This document shows, one piece after another, positions 15,926 to 23,920 of a stretch of 50,405 bases of DNA. The position numbers were made by a program, and so were the translations under genes. Source of the stretch: Rikenellaceae bacterium (lineage in GTDB: Bacteria > Bacteroidota > Bacteroidia > Bacteroidales > Rikenellaceae); contig SUZQ01000010.1 in NCBI GenBank assembly GCA_015059875.1, forward strand, positions 1 to 50,405, read 5' to 3'. The first letter of the stretch is position 1; the number at the start of each line of letters is the position of its first letter. The notes below the pieces were generated by a model. It was not told the DNA's origin, did not search any database, and saw only the letters and a list, made by a program, of their open reading frames with translations.

Positions 15926-17095
15926 CTACTTAATAGCCTCAATAGAGTCGGCATATATGCTCCACATCGCGTCCGACAGATAGGCATTCAGAGCCTCGCT
16001 CGGCACCGCTATTTTGCGATCATCGGCATTGTATGCAAACACATTACTATCGCCAAGTAGAGGCGGCTGTACGGCAAGCGATGTTACACTCTTCAGAGCC
16101 ATACACCCTGTAAACGCCTTTGCGTCTATCTCCTTTGTTGCAGACGAGAGAGTTACCTCGGTCAGATTTGAGCAACCTCTAAATGCCTCCAAACCGATTG
16201 TTTTGGTGGTTTCGCCCGTCTTTAGGCTCTTGATTGAGGAGCAGCGAATAAAGGCTCGGCTCTTAACCTCTGTGGCGCTTGTCAGCGATAGAGTAGTTAC
16301 AAGTTGGTTACCTTGGTATAACTCTCCTGTCAGGGTTATCGGATTTGCCGATTCATCATAGAACTCAATACCGCACCATGCATCCACGCTCTCTGTCGCA
16401 ACTTTTCTGATGTTGCTACAGCCTTGAAATGCCTGCTTACCAATGTAATGAACAGAGGCAGGAATTGTTACCTCAGTGAGAAGTGCGTTGTCGATAAAAG
16501 CGTAGTCGTTAACTCTTTCAACGCCATTTGGAATTACCAACTTCTTCACCTTGTTCCCCTCAACGACAAGCATCTGCGCGTAGGATGCTGGATTTGCCGC
16601 AGGGTTTGCAAACTCTATTGCGCACCAATGGACAATAGATGGGATATGCAGAGAGTTCAGTGCCACACAGTTGTCGAATGCGTATGCCTTGCAACGGAGT
16701 AGTCCGCTACCCAATGTAAGACATTCGAGATTGATGCACTCAAAAAATGCCCGTTCGCCAATGGTTGTGATTGAGTTCGGCAGCGAGATGTTGAATAGAT
16801 TGTGGCAATTCTCGAATGCGCTCTCCTCAATTGTGGTTACCACTCCAGCGAAGCGAATTACATTTATGCCAAACTCCGAGTACTCGACACTCTCCACCGC
16901 AACATCGAAAGCCTCCTCATTAAGGTAGATAAGCTCTCTGCCGTCAGCTGTAGTAAACCAAATTTCGTTGTTTGCGGGTACACCCAACGAGGCGATGGTC
17001 GAGTCGCTTGAATGGCCATATTCAGGCTCTTTCTCACAAGCTATCGCGCTGAGTGCCAATACAATTACGCATATCACTCTGTATATCATCTTCAT
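15926..17095 (-). CDS. BspA-type leucine-rich-repeat lipoprotein
   Basis: A 389-residue protein with a lipoprotein signal (MKMIYRVICVIVLALSAIAC, Cys20) and then a run of about ten LRR_5/BspA-like repeats, each with the pattern I...AF..C..L..I.LP.SI..IG (for example SITTIGERAFFECINLECLTL and VHYIGKQAFQGCSNIRKV). Such proteins are surface-exposed in Bacteroidales and bind host or bacterial proteins; the ligand is unknown. It lies between miaB (28 bp away) and the beta-mannosidase (47 bp away) on the same strand. No catalytic motif. Confidence 0.88.
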   Translation of the reverse strand: MKMIYRVICVIVLALSAIACEKEPEYGHSSDSTIASLGVPANNEIWFTTADGRELIYLNEEAFDVAVESVEYSEFGINVIRFAGVVTTIEESAFENCHNLFNISLPNSITTIGERAFFECINLECLTLGSGLLRCKAYAFDNCVALNSLHIPSIVHWCAIEFANPAANPASYAQMLVVEGNKVKKLVIPNGVERVNDYAFIDNALLTEVTIPASVHYIGKQAFQGCSNIRKVATESVDAWCGIEFYDESANPITLTGELYQGNQLVTTLSLTSATEVKSRAFIRCSSIKSLKTGETTKTIGLEAFRGCSNLTEVTLSSATKEIDAKAFTGCMALKSVTSLAVQPPLLGDSNVFAYNADDRKIAVPSEALNAYLSDAMWSIYADSIEAIK

Positions 17096-17123
17096 CTTCG
17101 TAGATATATTAACTTGTTTTAGA

Positions 17124-18473
17124 CTATTTTACTGCAGTTCCGAAGAGCGTTGCCGACGAGCAATCCGAGATTACAACATCGACATAATCGCCCGCTTGCA
17201 GCCCCTCCACCCGGTCAAATACAACCATCTTATTTTGCGAGGTGCGGCCACAAAGTTGCTCGTTGCTGCGCTTGGAGAATCCCTCGATAAGTACCTCAAA
17301 AGTCTTGCCTATATCGCGTCGATTACCCTCAAGCGAGAGTTCGTTCTGCAACGCAATAACTTCGGTCAGGCGTCGAGTTTTCTCCTCCTCGGAGATATCG
17401 TCAGCGAAGTGACGAGCCGAGAAGGTGTCGGGGCGCTCCGAGTATTTGAACATAAATGCCGACGAGTAGCCCACCTCGCGCATCAGCGAGAGGGTTGCCT
17501 CGTGATCCTCCAGCGTCTCTCCGCAGAAGCCAGAAATCAAATCGGTTGTAATTGAACACTCCGGCATCGCTTTGCGAATGGCGTTCATTCGCTCCAGATA
17601 CCACTCGCGGGTATATTTGCGATTCATCTTTTCGAGCATAACATTCGAACCCGACTGCGCTGGGAGGTGTATTGCCTTGCAGATGTTGCGATATGATGCC
17701 ATTGTTGCAATCAACTCGTCGCTCAAATCTTTTGGATGCGAGGTTGCAAAGCGTACTCGCAGGAGTGGCGAGATTTCGGCAACCTTTGCCAATAGCTTCG
17801 GGAAGTTCACTTCGCCATCGGCGTAGGAGTTTACATTTTGACCAAGCAGAGTAACCTCGCGATAACCGTTTTCAAAGAGTGTTTGTGCCTCGTTTACAAT
17901 TGTTTCGTGGGAGCGACTGCGCTCACGACCTCGAGTGTACGGCACTACGCAGTAGGCGCAGAAGTTGTTGCAACCACGCATAATCGAGATGAAACCACTC
18001 ACGCCATTCTTGTCGAGGCGCACGGGAGCGATGTCTGCGTAGGTCTCTTCGGTGGAGAGTAGGGTGTTGATGCCCTTGCCGCCACTCTCTGCTTCGCGAC
18101 ACAGCTTCGGAAGGTCGCGATAGGTGTCGGGGCCTGCCACTATATCCACACCATTTCCCTCTTCGAGTAGTTGCTCCTTGAGTCGTTCTGCCATACATCC
18201 GATAACGCCAACCAGGAGGCTCGGTTTCTTGCGACGCAGACGGCGCATCTCGTTCAATCGTCCCCAGATGCGCTGCTCAGCATTGTCGCGTATCGAGCAG
18301 GTGTTAATAAGGATAATATCTGCCTCTTCAATATTTTCGGTGTAGAAATATCCATCCCTCTGCATAATCGAAACCACAATCTCGCTATCGCCAAAGTTCA
18401 TCTGGCATCCATAGGTCTCGATAAATATCTTTTTGCCATCTCCCTGCAACGGGCGCAATGTTGAAATCTCCAT
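17124..18473 (-). CDS. miaB: tRNA-2-methylthio-N6-dimethylallyladenosine synthase
   Basis: A 449-residue radical SAM methylthiotransferase. It adds the ms2 group to i6A37 of tRNAs reading UNN codons, using two 4Fe-4S clusters. Seen: UPF0004 domain with Cys23 (ETYGCQMN), Cys59 (INTCSIR) and Cys93 (GCMAER); radical SAM CxxxCxxC at Cys168, Cys172 and Cys175 (GCNNFCAYCVVPYTRG); and a C-terminal TRAM domain (about 378-446). Length and the MN after the first Cys favour MiaB over RimO or MtaB. A short repeat region containing GTCAATT copies separates it from the YitT-like gene. Confidence 0.95.
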   Translation of the reverse strand: MEISTLRPLQGDGKKIFIETYGCQMNFGDSEIVVSIMQRDGYFYTENIEEADIILINTCSIRDNAEQRIWGRLNEMRRLRRKKPSLLVGVIGCMAERLKEQLLEEGNGVDIVAGPDTYRDLPKLCREAESGGKGINTLLSTEETYADIAPVRLDKNGVSGFISIMRGCNNFCAYCVVPYTRGRERSRSHETIVNEAQTLFENGYREVTLLGQNVNSYADGEVNFPKLLAKVAEISPLLRVRFATSHPKDLSDELIATMASYRNICKAIHLPAQSGSNVMLEKMNRKYTREWYLERMNAIRKAMPECSITTDLISGFCGETLEDHEATLSLMREVGYSSAFMFKYSERPDTFSARHFADDISEEEKTRRLTEVIALQNELSLEGNRRDIGKTFEVLIEGFSKRSNEQLCGRTSQNKMVVFDRVEGLQAGDYVDVVISDCSSATLFGTAVK

Positions 18474-18476
18474 AAG

Positions 18477-18516
18477 TTCCTTTAATTGTCAATTATAAAT
18501 TGTCAATTATAAATTG
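18477..18516. repeat. TTCCTTTAATTGTCAATT module and array
   Basis: Holds the joint module seen at 37549 and (inverted) at 23820, then two TTGTCAATTATAAA units (period 15) in the gap between the YitT-like gene and miaB. Confidence 0.6.
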
Positions 18517-18522
18517 AAAATA

Positions 18523-19515
18523 TTACATATTTTCTAATTCGTGCTTCTCAGGCATTGGCTTGAATCCCTCGCCATAGGTGTTGTAGGCGTTTGCTACTAC
18601 CATAAAGGCGGTAGGATCGTACTCTTTGATAGCTCGTTGCACCTTCGGCATCTCGCGACGAGGCACAACAAGGAATATCATCTCCTTCTCGGCGTTGGTA
18701 TACATTCCACTCGTCTTGATGTATGTACCACTGCGATCCATCTCCTCAAGGATGTAACGACGGAACTCTTCGTTGTGGTGTGAGGTGATGATAAATATAA
18801 TTCTGTCGTACGAAGCACCATCGAGCATAAATGCCAAGATGCGTGACGAAACATAGATTGCTATGAGCGAGTAGAACGATAGCTGCCAACCCTGAGCCTC
18901 TACGCCTCCGACGCCGAAACCGATGACAAGCAGACCTGCAAGCACCACTATCGAATCGGCAATAAGAACGCCCTGAGAGAAGCTGATGTGGCAATATTTC
19001 TGTATCATCATCGCAACGATATCTGTTCCGCCTGTTGTAGCCTGCTCGCGTACCACGAAACCCACACCCACGCCAATAACTACTGCACCGACAATGGTGG
19101 TTAGCATCAGGTGATCGGACATATCGATTACTCCACCGAGAAGTTGTGATGGATCGAGTGTTCGCATCGCCTCCTCGGTAGGATAGGCGAGTTTGGTAAA
19201 TATATTCATCAAACCAGGTGTCAGCAGAGCTGCGACAACCGTTTTTGCTCCGAAACGGGGCCCAAAGGCGATAAAGGCAAGCACGAGCAATACCGAGTCA
19301 AACATATAGCCGAATGTTCCTACCTGAATATTAGGGAAGAGGTTGTGAAGTACGATACCAGCTCCGTACACTCCTCCGGGAACGATGTTGTAAGGGCTGA
19401 TAAATAGTACATATCCAGCAGCAAGCAGTGTGCAACCGAGGATAATCATAAACCACGACCACCACCAGCGAGGTGAGGCAAGAACGGATAGCAGTTTCTT
19501 GAAATCAAAAGTCAT
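18523..19515 (-). CDS. YitT family membrane protein (DUF161/DUF2179)
   Basis: A 330-residue protein with about six hydrophobic segments in the first 220 residues, including GCTLLAAGYVLFISPYNIVP and GGVYGAGIVLHN, the YitT_membrane signature. A soluble C-terminal DUF2179 domain follows (about 240-320: ITSHHNEEFRRYILEEMDRSG, with TNAEKEMIFLVVPRREM). The function of the family is not settled; a role in transport or small-ligand sensing has been suggested. The C-terminal domain is ACT-like in some relatives. It ends in a repeat-containing gap before miaB. Confidence 0.88.
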   Translation of the reverse strand: MTFDFKKLLSVLASPRWWWSWFMIILGCTLLAAGYVLFISPYNIVPGGVYGAGIVLHNLFPNIQVGTFGYMFDSVLLVLAFIAFGPRFGAKTVVAALLTPGLMNIFTKLAYPTEEAMRTLDPSQLLGGVIDMSDHLMLTTIVGAVVIGVGVGFVVREQATTGGTDIVAMMIQKYCHISFSQGVLIADSIVVLAGLLVIGFGVGGVEAQGWQLSFYSLIAIYVSSRILAFMLDGASYDRIIFIITSHHNEEFRRYILEEMDRSGTYIKTSGMYTNAEKEMIFLVVPRREMPKVQRAIKEYDPTAFMVVANAYNTYGEGFKPMPEKHELENM

Positions 19516-19540
19516 AAAAGTCTATATTTATATCAACGCG

Positions 19541-19548
19541 CAAATATA
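19541..19548 (-). promoter_or_regulatory. -7 box for the YitT-like gene
   Basis: TATATTTG on the minus strand, 25 bases before the ATG. No clear TTTG at the -33 position. Confidence 0.5.
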
Positions 19549-19601
19549 GTAAATAAAACGGAACTGACGATGATGACGAGCGAAAAAATTAAATTTAATT
19601 C

Positions 19602-19773
19602 GGAATTATATAGTCTAATGTTGTGATTTATAATAATTCGTCATTCTGAGGCTTCGTAGAAGCCGTGAGAATCTCCCTTGTTGTATTTTAACAAAAAAAA
19701 AGTGGGAGATTGCCACGAGCCTAACGGCTCTCGCAATGACGAGTGATTTTACAACATTAAACTATATAATTCC
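19602..19773. mobile_element. 172-bp inverted-repeat (MITE-like) element
   Basis: Long inverted arms: GGAATTATATAGTCTAATG...CGTCATTCTGAGG...GAATCTCCC on the left and GGGAGATTGCC...GCAATGACG...AACTATATAATTCC on the right. The terminal 14 bases match at 13 positions. TTTAATT occurs directly outside both ends and may be a target-site duplication. No coding capacity; sits between divergent genes. Confidence 0.7.
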
Positions 19774-19786
19774 CTTTTAATTTGTA

Positions 19787-19850
19787 TTTTCCCAAGACGC
19801 AAGGGGGAAAACTGCGAGGCGGGATTAAAGCGGAAAACGGAAAACTTTTG
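19787..19850. repeat. Repeat fragment with CGGAAAA heptamers
   Basis: A small TTTTCCC/GGGAAAA hairpin, then GGGATTAAAGCGGAAAACGG and AAAACTTTT at 19821-19848, the same boundary sequence as in the 138-bp tandem repeat at 9.7 kb. The rest of 19516-19962 holds only the MITE-like element and promoter regions. Confidence 0.7.
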
Positions 19851-19927
19851 TCAGTTTATTCAACATCCAAATAGAGATATGTGATGAAAAAATTTGTCTT
19901 TCGCTATCTTTTATTATATATTTGCTA

Positions 19928-19935
19928 TACTTTTG
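19928..19935 (+). promoter_or_regulatory. -7 box for the M14-like gene
   Basis: TACTTTTG fits TAnnTTTG and lies 27 bases before the ATG. The -33 element is not exact. Confidence 0.5.
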
Positions 19936-19962
19936 ATCGTAAAAACCTAAAAATAGACAAAA

Positions 19963-21171
19963 ATGAGAAGAGTGTATCTTTCTGTTGTGGCAGTGATTAT
20001 GGCACTAAGTGCTATCTCGTGTTCTAATGACAAAGTTTTGATTGATAAGGAGTTGCCTGCTGGTAATATCGTATTTGAACGAATGGTCAATGATACGGTG
20101 TATGTTCATCAGGAGTTGCGAGGCTCGAAGAAAGCGTGGTTCTACTGGGCATTCCGAGCAAGAGGTTGTCAGGGCAAGAGATTAACATTCGTATTCACAA
20201 GGAGTTTTGCTCTCTGTGAGCGCGGACCACTTGTGTCATTGGATAAGGGTAAGACATACGAGTATTTGGCAGAGGAGGGTTCGACTCCGCACACATTTAC
20301 CTATACATTCCCTGCTGATGCTAAGGAGGTTTGGTTCTATGAGTGTCACCCATATACACCTGAGATGTGGGAGTCGTTCGTGAAGAATCGCAACCACAAA
20401 GGCAAGTTCGAAACGGGTGTACTCTGTAAGACTCGCAAGGGTAGAGATGTGTCATTTTTTAGAATGACGCCCCAGAATGCTGCTCCTAAGAAGTCGCTAT
20501 TCCTGAGTGCCCGTCATCACTGTTCGGAGGCTCCTGCTGCCTATGTTATGGAGGGACTTGTTGCTACCTTTTTGGAGGAGAGCGAGTTGGGTGCTTGGCT
20601 CAGAGAGAATATCGAATTGACGGTAGTACCTTTTGTCGATATGGACGGTGCCGTAGAAGGCGATCAGGGTAAGTGGCGACTTCCTCACGACCACAACCGC
20701 GACTATACCGAATTTCTCTATCCCGAAACCGCTGCTTTGGCGGGACTTATGGCGGAGACCGAGCCACAGATATTTATCGATTTCCACAATCCAAAACTCT
20801 ACAAGTATAACGACAACTACATCTACACTCCATACAAGGATTATTACGGAGTGAACGAGGTTAATTTCTCGGCACTTATGGAGAAGTATCAAGAGGGTGG
20901 TTTGAAATATCAGCAATCTGATGACCTGCCATTTGGTGTTAGTTGGAACACTTCAAAGAACTACACAGATGGATATAATGTTACAAATTGGGCGCATTTC
21001 AACATCAAAAATATCGAGATTTGCCGTACTATTGAGTTCCCGTTTGCATACTCTAATGGAGAGCTTGTATACCCCGATAAGTTGCGAAAATTCGGTCATG
21101 GAATGGCGCGAGCAATTAGAGCCTATGTTGAGGGCGAGGTGCTTGTGACAGAGATGCCAAAGGTTGAGTAG
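19963..21171 (+). CDS. M14-family zinc carboxypeptidase-like lipoprotein
   Basis: A 402-residue protein with a lipoprotein signal (MRRVYLSVVAVIMALSAISC, Cys20). After an N-terminal beta domain (about 30-150), the M14 fold is suggested by HxxE zinc ligands His186/Glu189 (RHHCSEAP), Asn245-Arg246 (HDHNRDY, substrate-carboxylate site), the third ligand His275 in FIDFHNP, and a candidate catalytic Glu358 in CRTIEFPFAY. Likely a cell-envelope carboxypeptidase or deacylase acting on peptides or peptidoglycan; substrate unknown. Monocistronic, with its own -7 box and a strong terminator. Confidence 0.82.
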   Translation: MRRVYLSVVAVIMALSAISCSNDKVLIDKELPAGNIVFERMVNDTVYVHQELRGSKKAWFYWAFRARGCQGKRLTFVFTRSFALCERGPLVSLDKGKTYEYLAEEGSTPHTFTYTFPADAKEVWFYECHPYTPEMWESFVKNRNHKGKFETGVLCKTRKGRDVSFFRMTPQNAAPKKSLFLSARHHCSEAPAAYVMEGLVATFLEESELGAWLRENIELTVVPFVDMDGAVEGDQGKWRLPHDHNRDYTEFLYPETAALAGLMAETEPQIFIDFHNPKLYKYNDNYIYTPYKDYYGVNEVNFSALMEKYQEGGLKYQQSDDLPFGVSWNTSKNYTDGYNVTNWAHFNIKNIEICRTIEFPFAYSNGELVYPDKLRKFGHGMARAIRAYVEGEVLVTEMPKVE

Positions 21172-21204
21172 AGCCGATATTTCAGCGGATGAAGCTGTCT
21201 GACA

Positions 21205-21250
21205 AGAAGGATGTGTCTAAAATGTTAGGCACATCCTTCTCTTTAATTTT
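21205..21250 (+). terminator. Terminator of the M14-like gene
   Basis: An 11-bp stem AGAAGGATGTG/CACATCCTTCT with a 14-base loop, followed by CTTTAATTTT, 34 bases after the stop codon. Confidence 0.9.
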
Positions 21251-21296
21251 ATCGGAATTATAGTAGTGCGATACCGACTGCGTTGGTTGGCTTATT

Positions 21297-21327
21297 TTTG
21301 GCAGTTCAGAAATTTTTACTATATTTG
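21297..21327 (+). promoter_or_regulatory. Consensus promoter of plsY
   Basis: TTTG (21297-21300), 19-base spacer, TATATTTG (21320-21327); 26 bases before the plsY ATG. Confidence 0.85.
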
Positions 21328-21353
21328 TACCCGAACACAGATGTGAAAACAAT

Positions 21354-22061
21354 ATGGTTATAACCTATTATTGCATTGTAACTCTGTTTATTATCGCATA
21401 CTTGCTGGGCTCGATTCCGAGTGCGGTATGGATTGGTAAACGCTATTACGGCGTGGATGTCCGCGAGCATGGCAGCAAGAATGCGGGAACAACGAATGTG
21501 TTGCGTGTACTCGGTACTCGCGCCGCTATACCTGTGTTTGCAATCGATTTCTTAAAAGGTTTTATCGCTGTCAGTATCTTCTCATTGCTCCGCTACGATG
21601 TGAATATTCCATCGCAGGCTTGGATTGTAAATATGAAGATTTTAGCTGTTTTTGTGGCGGTTTTGGGACATATCTTCCCCATCTTCGCCAACTTCAAAGG
21701 CGGCAAGGGGGTGGCGACCGTCTTGGGCGCAGTTACGGGTATTCAGCCAAATGTCGCACTGCTCTGTTTTGCGGTTTGGGCGGTAGTCTTTATGATTTGG
21801 CACTATGTGTCGCTCGCCTCGATAGTTGCGGGTTGTGCCTTCCCTGTCTTTGTATCGATATTTTCGGGTAGTATCTATGCCCGACACGGTTTGGATCACA
21901 CTTCAATATCATTCCTTGTATTCTCGTTTGTGGTGGCGATAGCACTCGTGTGGACTCACCGCAAAAATGTTGGACGGTTGCTCGATGGCACTGAGAACAA
22001 GATTGACCTATGGAAATATTTTAGTGATGAAATAGAAAAAAGAAGAGATGCTAATGGCTAA
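21354..22061 (+). CDS. plsY: Acyl-phosphate:glycerol-3-phosphate acyltransferase
   Basis: A 235-residue membrane enzyme that makes lysophosphatidate from acyl-phosphate and G3P, the first step of phospholipid synthesis. All three PlsY motifs are visible: LLGSIPSAVWIGKRYYGVDVREHGSKNAGTTN (about 18-49), GHIFPIFANFKGGKGVATVLG (about 103-123), and the C-terminal HRKNVGRLLDGTENK (about 201-215). Five to six membrane helices. The last residues (DANG) and stop codon come from a GGCTAAT heptamer array. Next come two acyl-CoA ligases on the same strand, which may activate exogenous fatty acids. Confidence 0.96.
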   Translation: MVITYYCIVTLFIIAYLLGSIPSAVWIGKRYYGVDVREHGSKNAGTTNVLRVLGTRAAIPVFAIDFLKGFIAVSIFSLLRYDVNIPSQAWIVNMKILAVFVAVLGHIFPIFANFKGGKGVATVLGAVTGIQPNVALLCFAVWAVVFMIWHYVSLASIVAGCAFPVFVSIFSGSIYARHGLDHTSISFLVFSFVVAIALVWTHRKNVGRLLDGTENKIDLWKYFSDEIEKRRDANG

Positions 22062-22077
22062 TAGCTAAGCTAATAGC
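22050..22077. repeat. Heptamer array (GGCTAAT)
   Basis: About four degenerate units of GGCTAAT, overlapping and supplying the plsY stop codon. Confidence 0.7.
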
Positions 22078-22093
22078 CCCAAAATAATAATTT

Positions 22094-23797
22094 ATGTTAC
22101 AAGCAAACTTAATCAAGATGTACGAGCAGTCGTTTCGCGATAACCGCGAAATGTCGGCTGTAACCGATTACTTTACGGGTGAAACCTACTCGTATTATGG
22201 CTTTGCAAAGGAGATTGCCAAGTTGCATCTCCTATTTGATGAGGCTGGAATTAAGCAGGGCGATAAAATTGCTCTTGTTGGACGCAACACGCCGCGCTGG
22301 TGTGTCGTATATATCGCCACAATTACCTACGGTGCTGTCATTGTGCCTATTATGCAGACCTTTACCTCGAACGATATCGCGCATATCGTAAACCACTCAG
22401 GTAGCCGTCTGTTGTTCCTTACCGACTCCTATTGGGATGGTTTGGACGAGGATGCTATGCCAGAGGTTGAGTGCGTATTCTCACTTACCGACTACCACGC
22501 GCTCTTTGAGCGTGAGGGCGATAAGCTTACGAAGTTCGTAAACGCAATGACCGAGAACTACCGCAAACGCTATCCTAACGGCTTTACGGTAAACGATATC
22601 AAGTATGCCGATGTTCCAAACGATGCCCTTATGGTATTGAGCTACACATCGGGTACTACGGGCTACTCGAAGGGTGTGATGCTTACCGTGAATAATCTCA
22701 CTGCGAATGTCTATTACGGTGTAACCAAGATCAATAAGACTACAGGTAAACTTTGGTTCCAGAAGGGCCGCCGCACCTTGGCATTTTTGCCATTGGCACA
22801 CGCCTTTGGTTGCGCATTTGACTTCCTCTCGCCACTTGCTGCTGGAGGACATATCAACCTGCTCGGCAAGATGCCGACTCCGAAGGTGTTGATCGAGGCG
22901 ATGCAGAAGGTGCAACCTGCAATTATCTGCTCAGTACCTCTTGTATTGGAGAAGGTCTATCGCAAGCAGATTGCCCCAATGCTTGAAAAAGGGCCGTTGA
23001 GTATTGCAATGAAAGTACCTTTGGTAAATGAGATTGTACGAATGAAGATTAAAGAGAAACTCCTCTCTTCGTTTGGTGGCAATCTGGAGATGTTTATCGT
23101 GGGTGGAGCTCCGATGAACCGCGAGACAGAGGCCTTCTTGAAGTCTATCCACTTCCCTATCATCGTAGGTTATGGTATGACCGAGTGCGCACCGCTTATC
23201 TGCGTTACGCCACAGCCTGAGGAGTACAAACTCGGCTCATGTGGTAAGTACTTGCGCGAGTATCTCGATGTACGCATCGATTCAAGCGATCCACAGCGCA
23301 TTCCAGGCGAGATTATGATCAAGGGCGAGATGGTTATGCAGGGATACTACAAGAACGAGAAGGATACCTCTGCAACATTAGAGCCAGATGGCTGGATGCA
23401 TACGGGCGATATGGGCGTTATGGATCCCGACGGAACTATATATATCAAGGGCCGCTGCAAGACGATGATTCTTACCGATACGGGACAGAATATCTATCCA
23501 GAGCAGATTGAGGACAAGCTCAACAATATGCCACTTGTTATGGAGTCGCTTGTGTTGGAGAATGAGGGTAAACTCTACGGTTTGGTAGTGCCTGATTTCG
23601 ACCAGTGCGAGAAGGAGGGTATTGATCGTGCGAAGTTGGAGGATATTATGAAGGAGAACCTCAAGAACTTGAACGATCAAGTAGCTGCATACGAGCGTTT
23701 GGTGTCGATTACTATCCACATCAGCGAGTTTGAAAAGACTCCAAAACGCAGTATCAAGCGATACCTCTACGATGTAAAACGAATGGGAATAAAATAG
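22094..23797 (+). CDS. Long-chain fatty-acid-CoA ligase (AMP-forming), copy 1
   Basis: A 567-residue ANL-superfamily adenylating enzyme. Seen: AMP/P-loop signature SYTSGTTGYSKGVMLT (about 179-194), GGAPMNRE, GYGMTECAPLI, the hinge TGDMGVMDPDGTIYIKGR, and C-domain Lys in TPKRSIKRYLYD, which matches the catalytic Lys position. Closest in type to FadD-like or FACL ligases that activate free fatty acids to acyl-CoA or acyl-AMP. Begins 32 bp after plsY. About three quarters of residues appear identical to the next gene, indicating tandem duplication. Confidence 0.88.
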   Translation: MLQANLIKMYEQSFRDNREMSAVTDYFTGETYSYYGFAKEIAKLHLLFDEAGIKQGDKIALVGRNTPRWCVVYIATITYGAVIVPIMQTFTSNDIAHIVNHSGSRLLFLTDSYWDGLDEDAMPEVECVFSLTDYHALFEREGDKLTKFVNAMTENYRKRYPNGFTVNDIKYADVPNDALMVLSYTSGTTGYSKGVMLTVNNLTANVYYGVTKINKTTGKLWFQKGRRTLAFLPLAHAFGCAFDFLSPLAAGGHINLLGKMPTPKVLIEAMQKVQPAIICSVPLVLEKVYRKQIAPMLEKGPLSIAMKVPLVNEIVRMKIKEKLLSSFGGNLEMFIVGGAPMNRETEAFLKSIHFPIIVGYGMTECAPLICVTPQPEEYKLGSCGKYLREYLDVRIDSSDPQRIPGEIMIKGEMVMQGYYKNEKDTSATLEPDGWMHTGDMGVMDPDGTIYIKGRCKTMILTDTGQNIYPEQIEDKLNNMPLVMESLVLENEGKLYGLVVPDFDQCEKEGIDRAKLEDIMKENLKNLNDQVAAYERLVSITIHISEFEKTPKRSIKRYLYDVKRMGIK

Positions 23798-23905
23798 AAT
23801 TGACAATTGACAATTGACGAATTGACAATTAAAGGAATTTTTAATTTAGCTACGGCTAATGGCTAATAGTTAATAGTTAATGACTAATGGCTAATGGCTA
23901 ATGGC
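23798..23905. repeat. Composite heptamer array (ATTGACA, then GGCTAAT)
   Basis: ATTGACA units (23798-23831), the inverted joint module AAAGGAATTTTTAATTTA, then GGCTAAT/AGTTAAT units (23853-23905). The array begins directly after the stop codon of ligase copy 1. Confidence 0.8.
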
Positions 23906-23920
23906 CCCAAAAGATATTAT

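Noticed and set aside
13308..17095. Polysaccharide utilisation locus around the beta-mannosidase
   Set aside because: There is no SusC/SusD pair nearby; the neighbours are an LRR lipoprotein, miaB and transporters.
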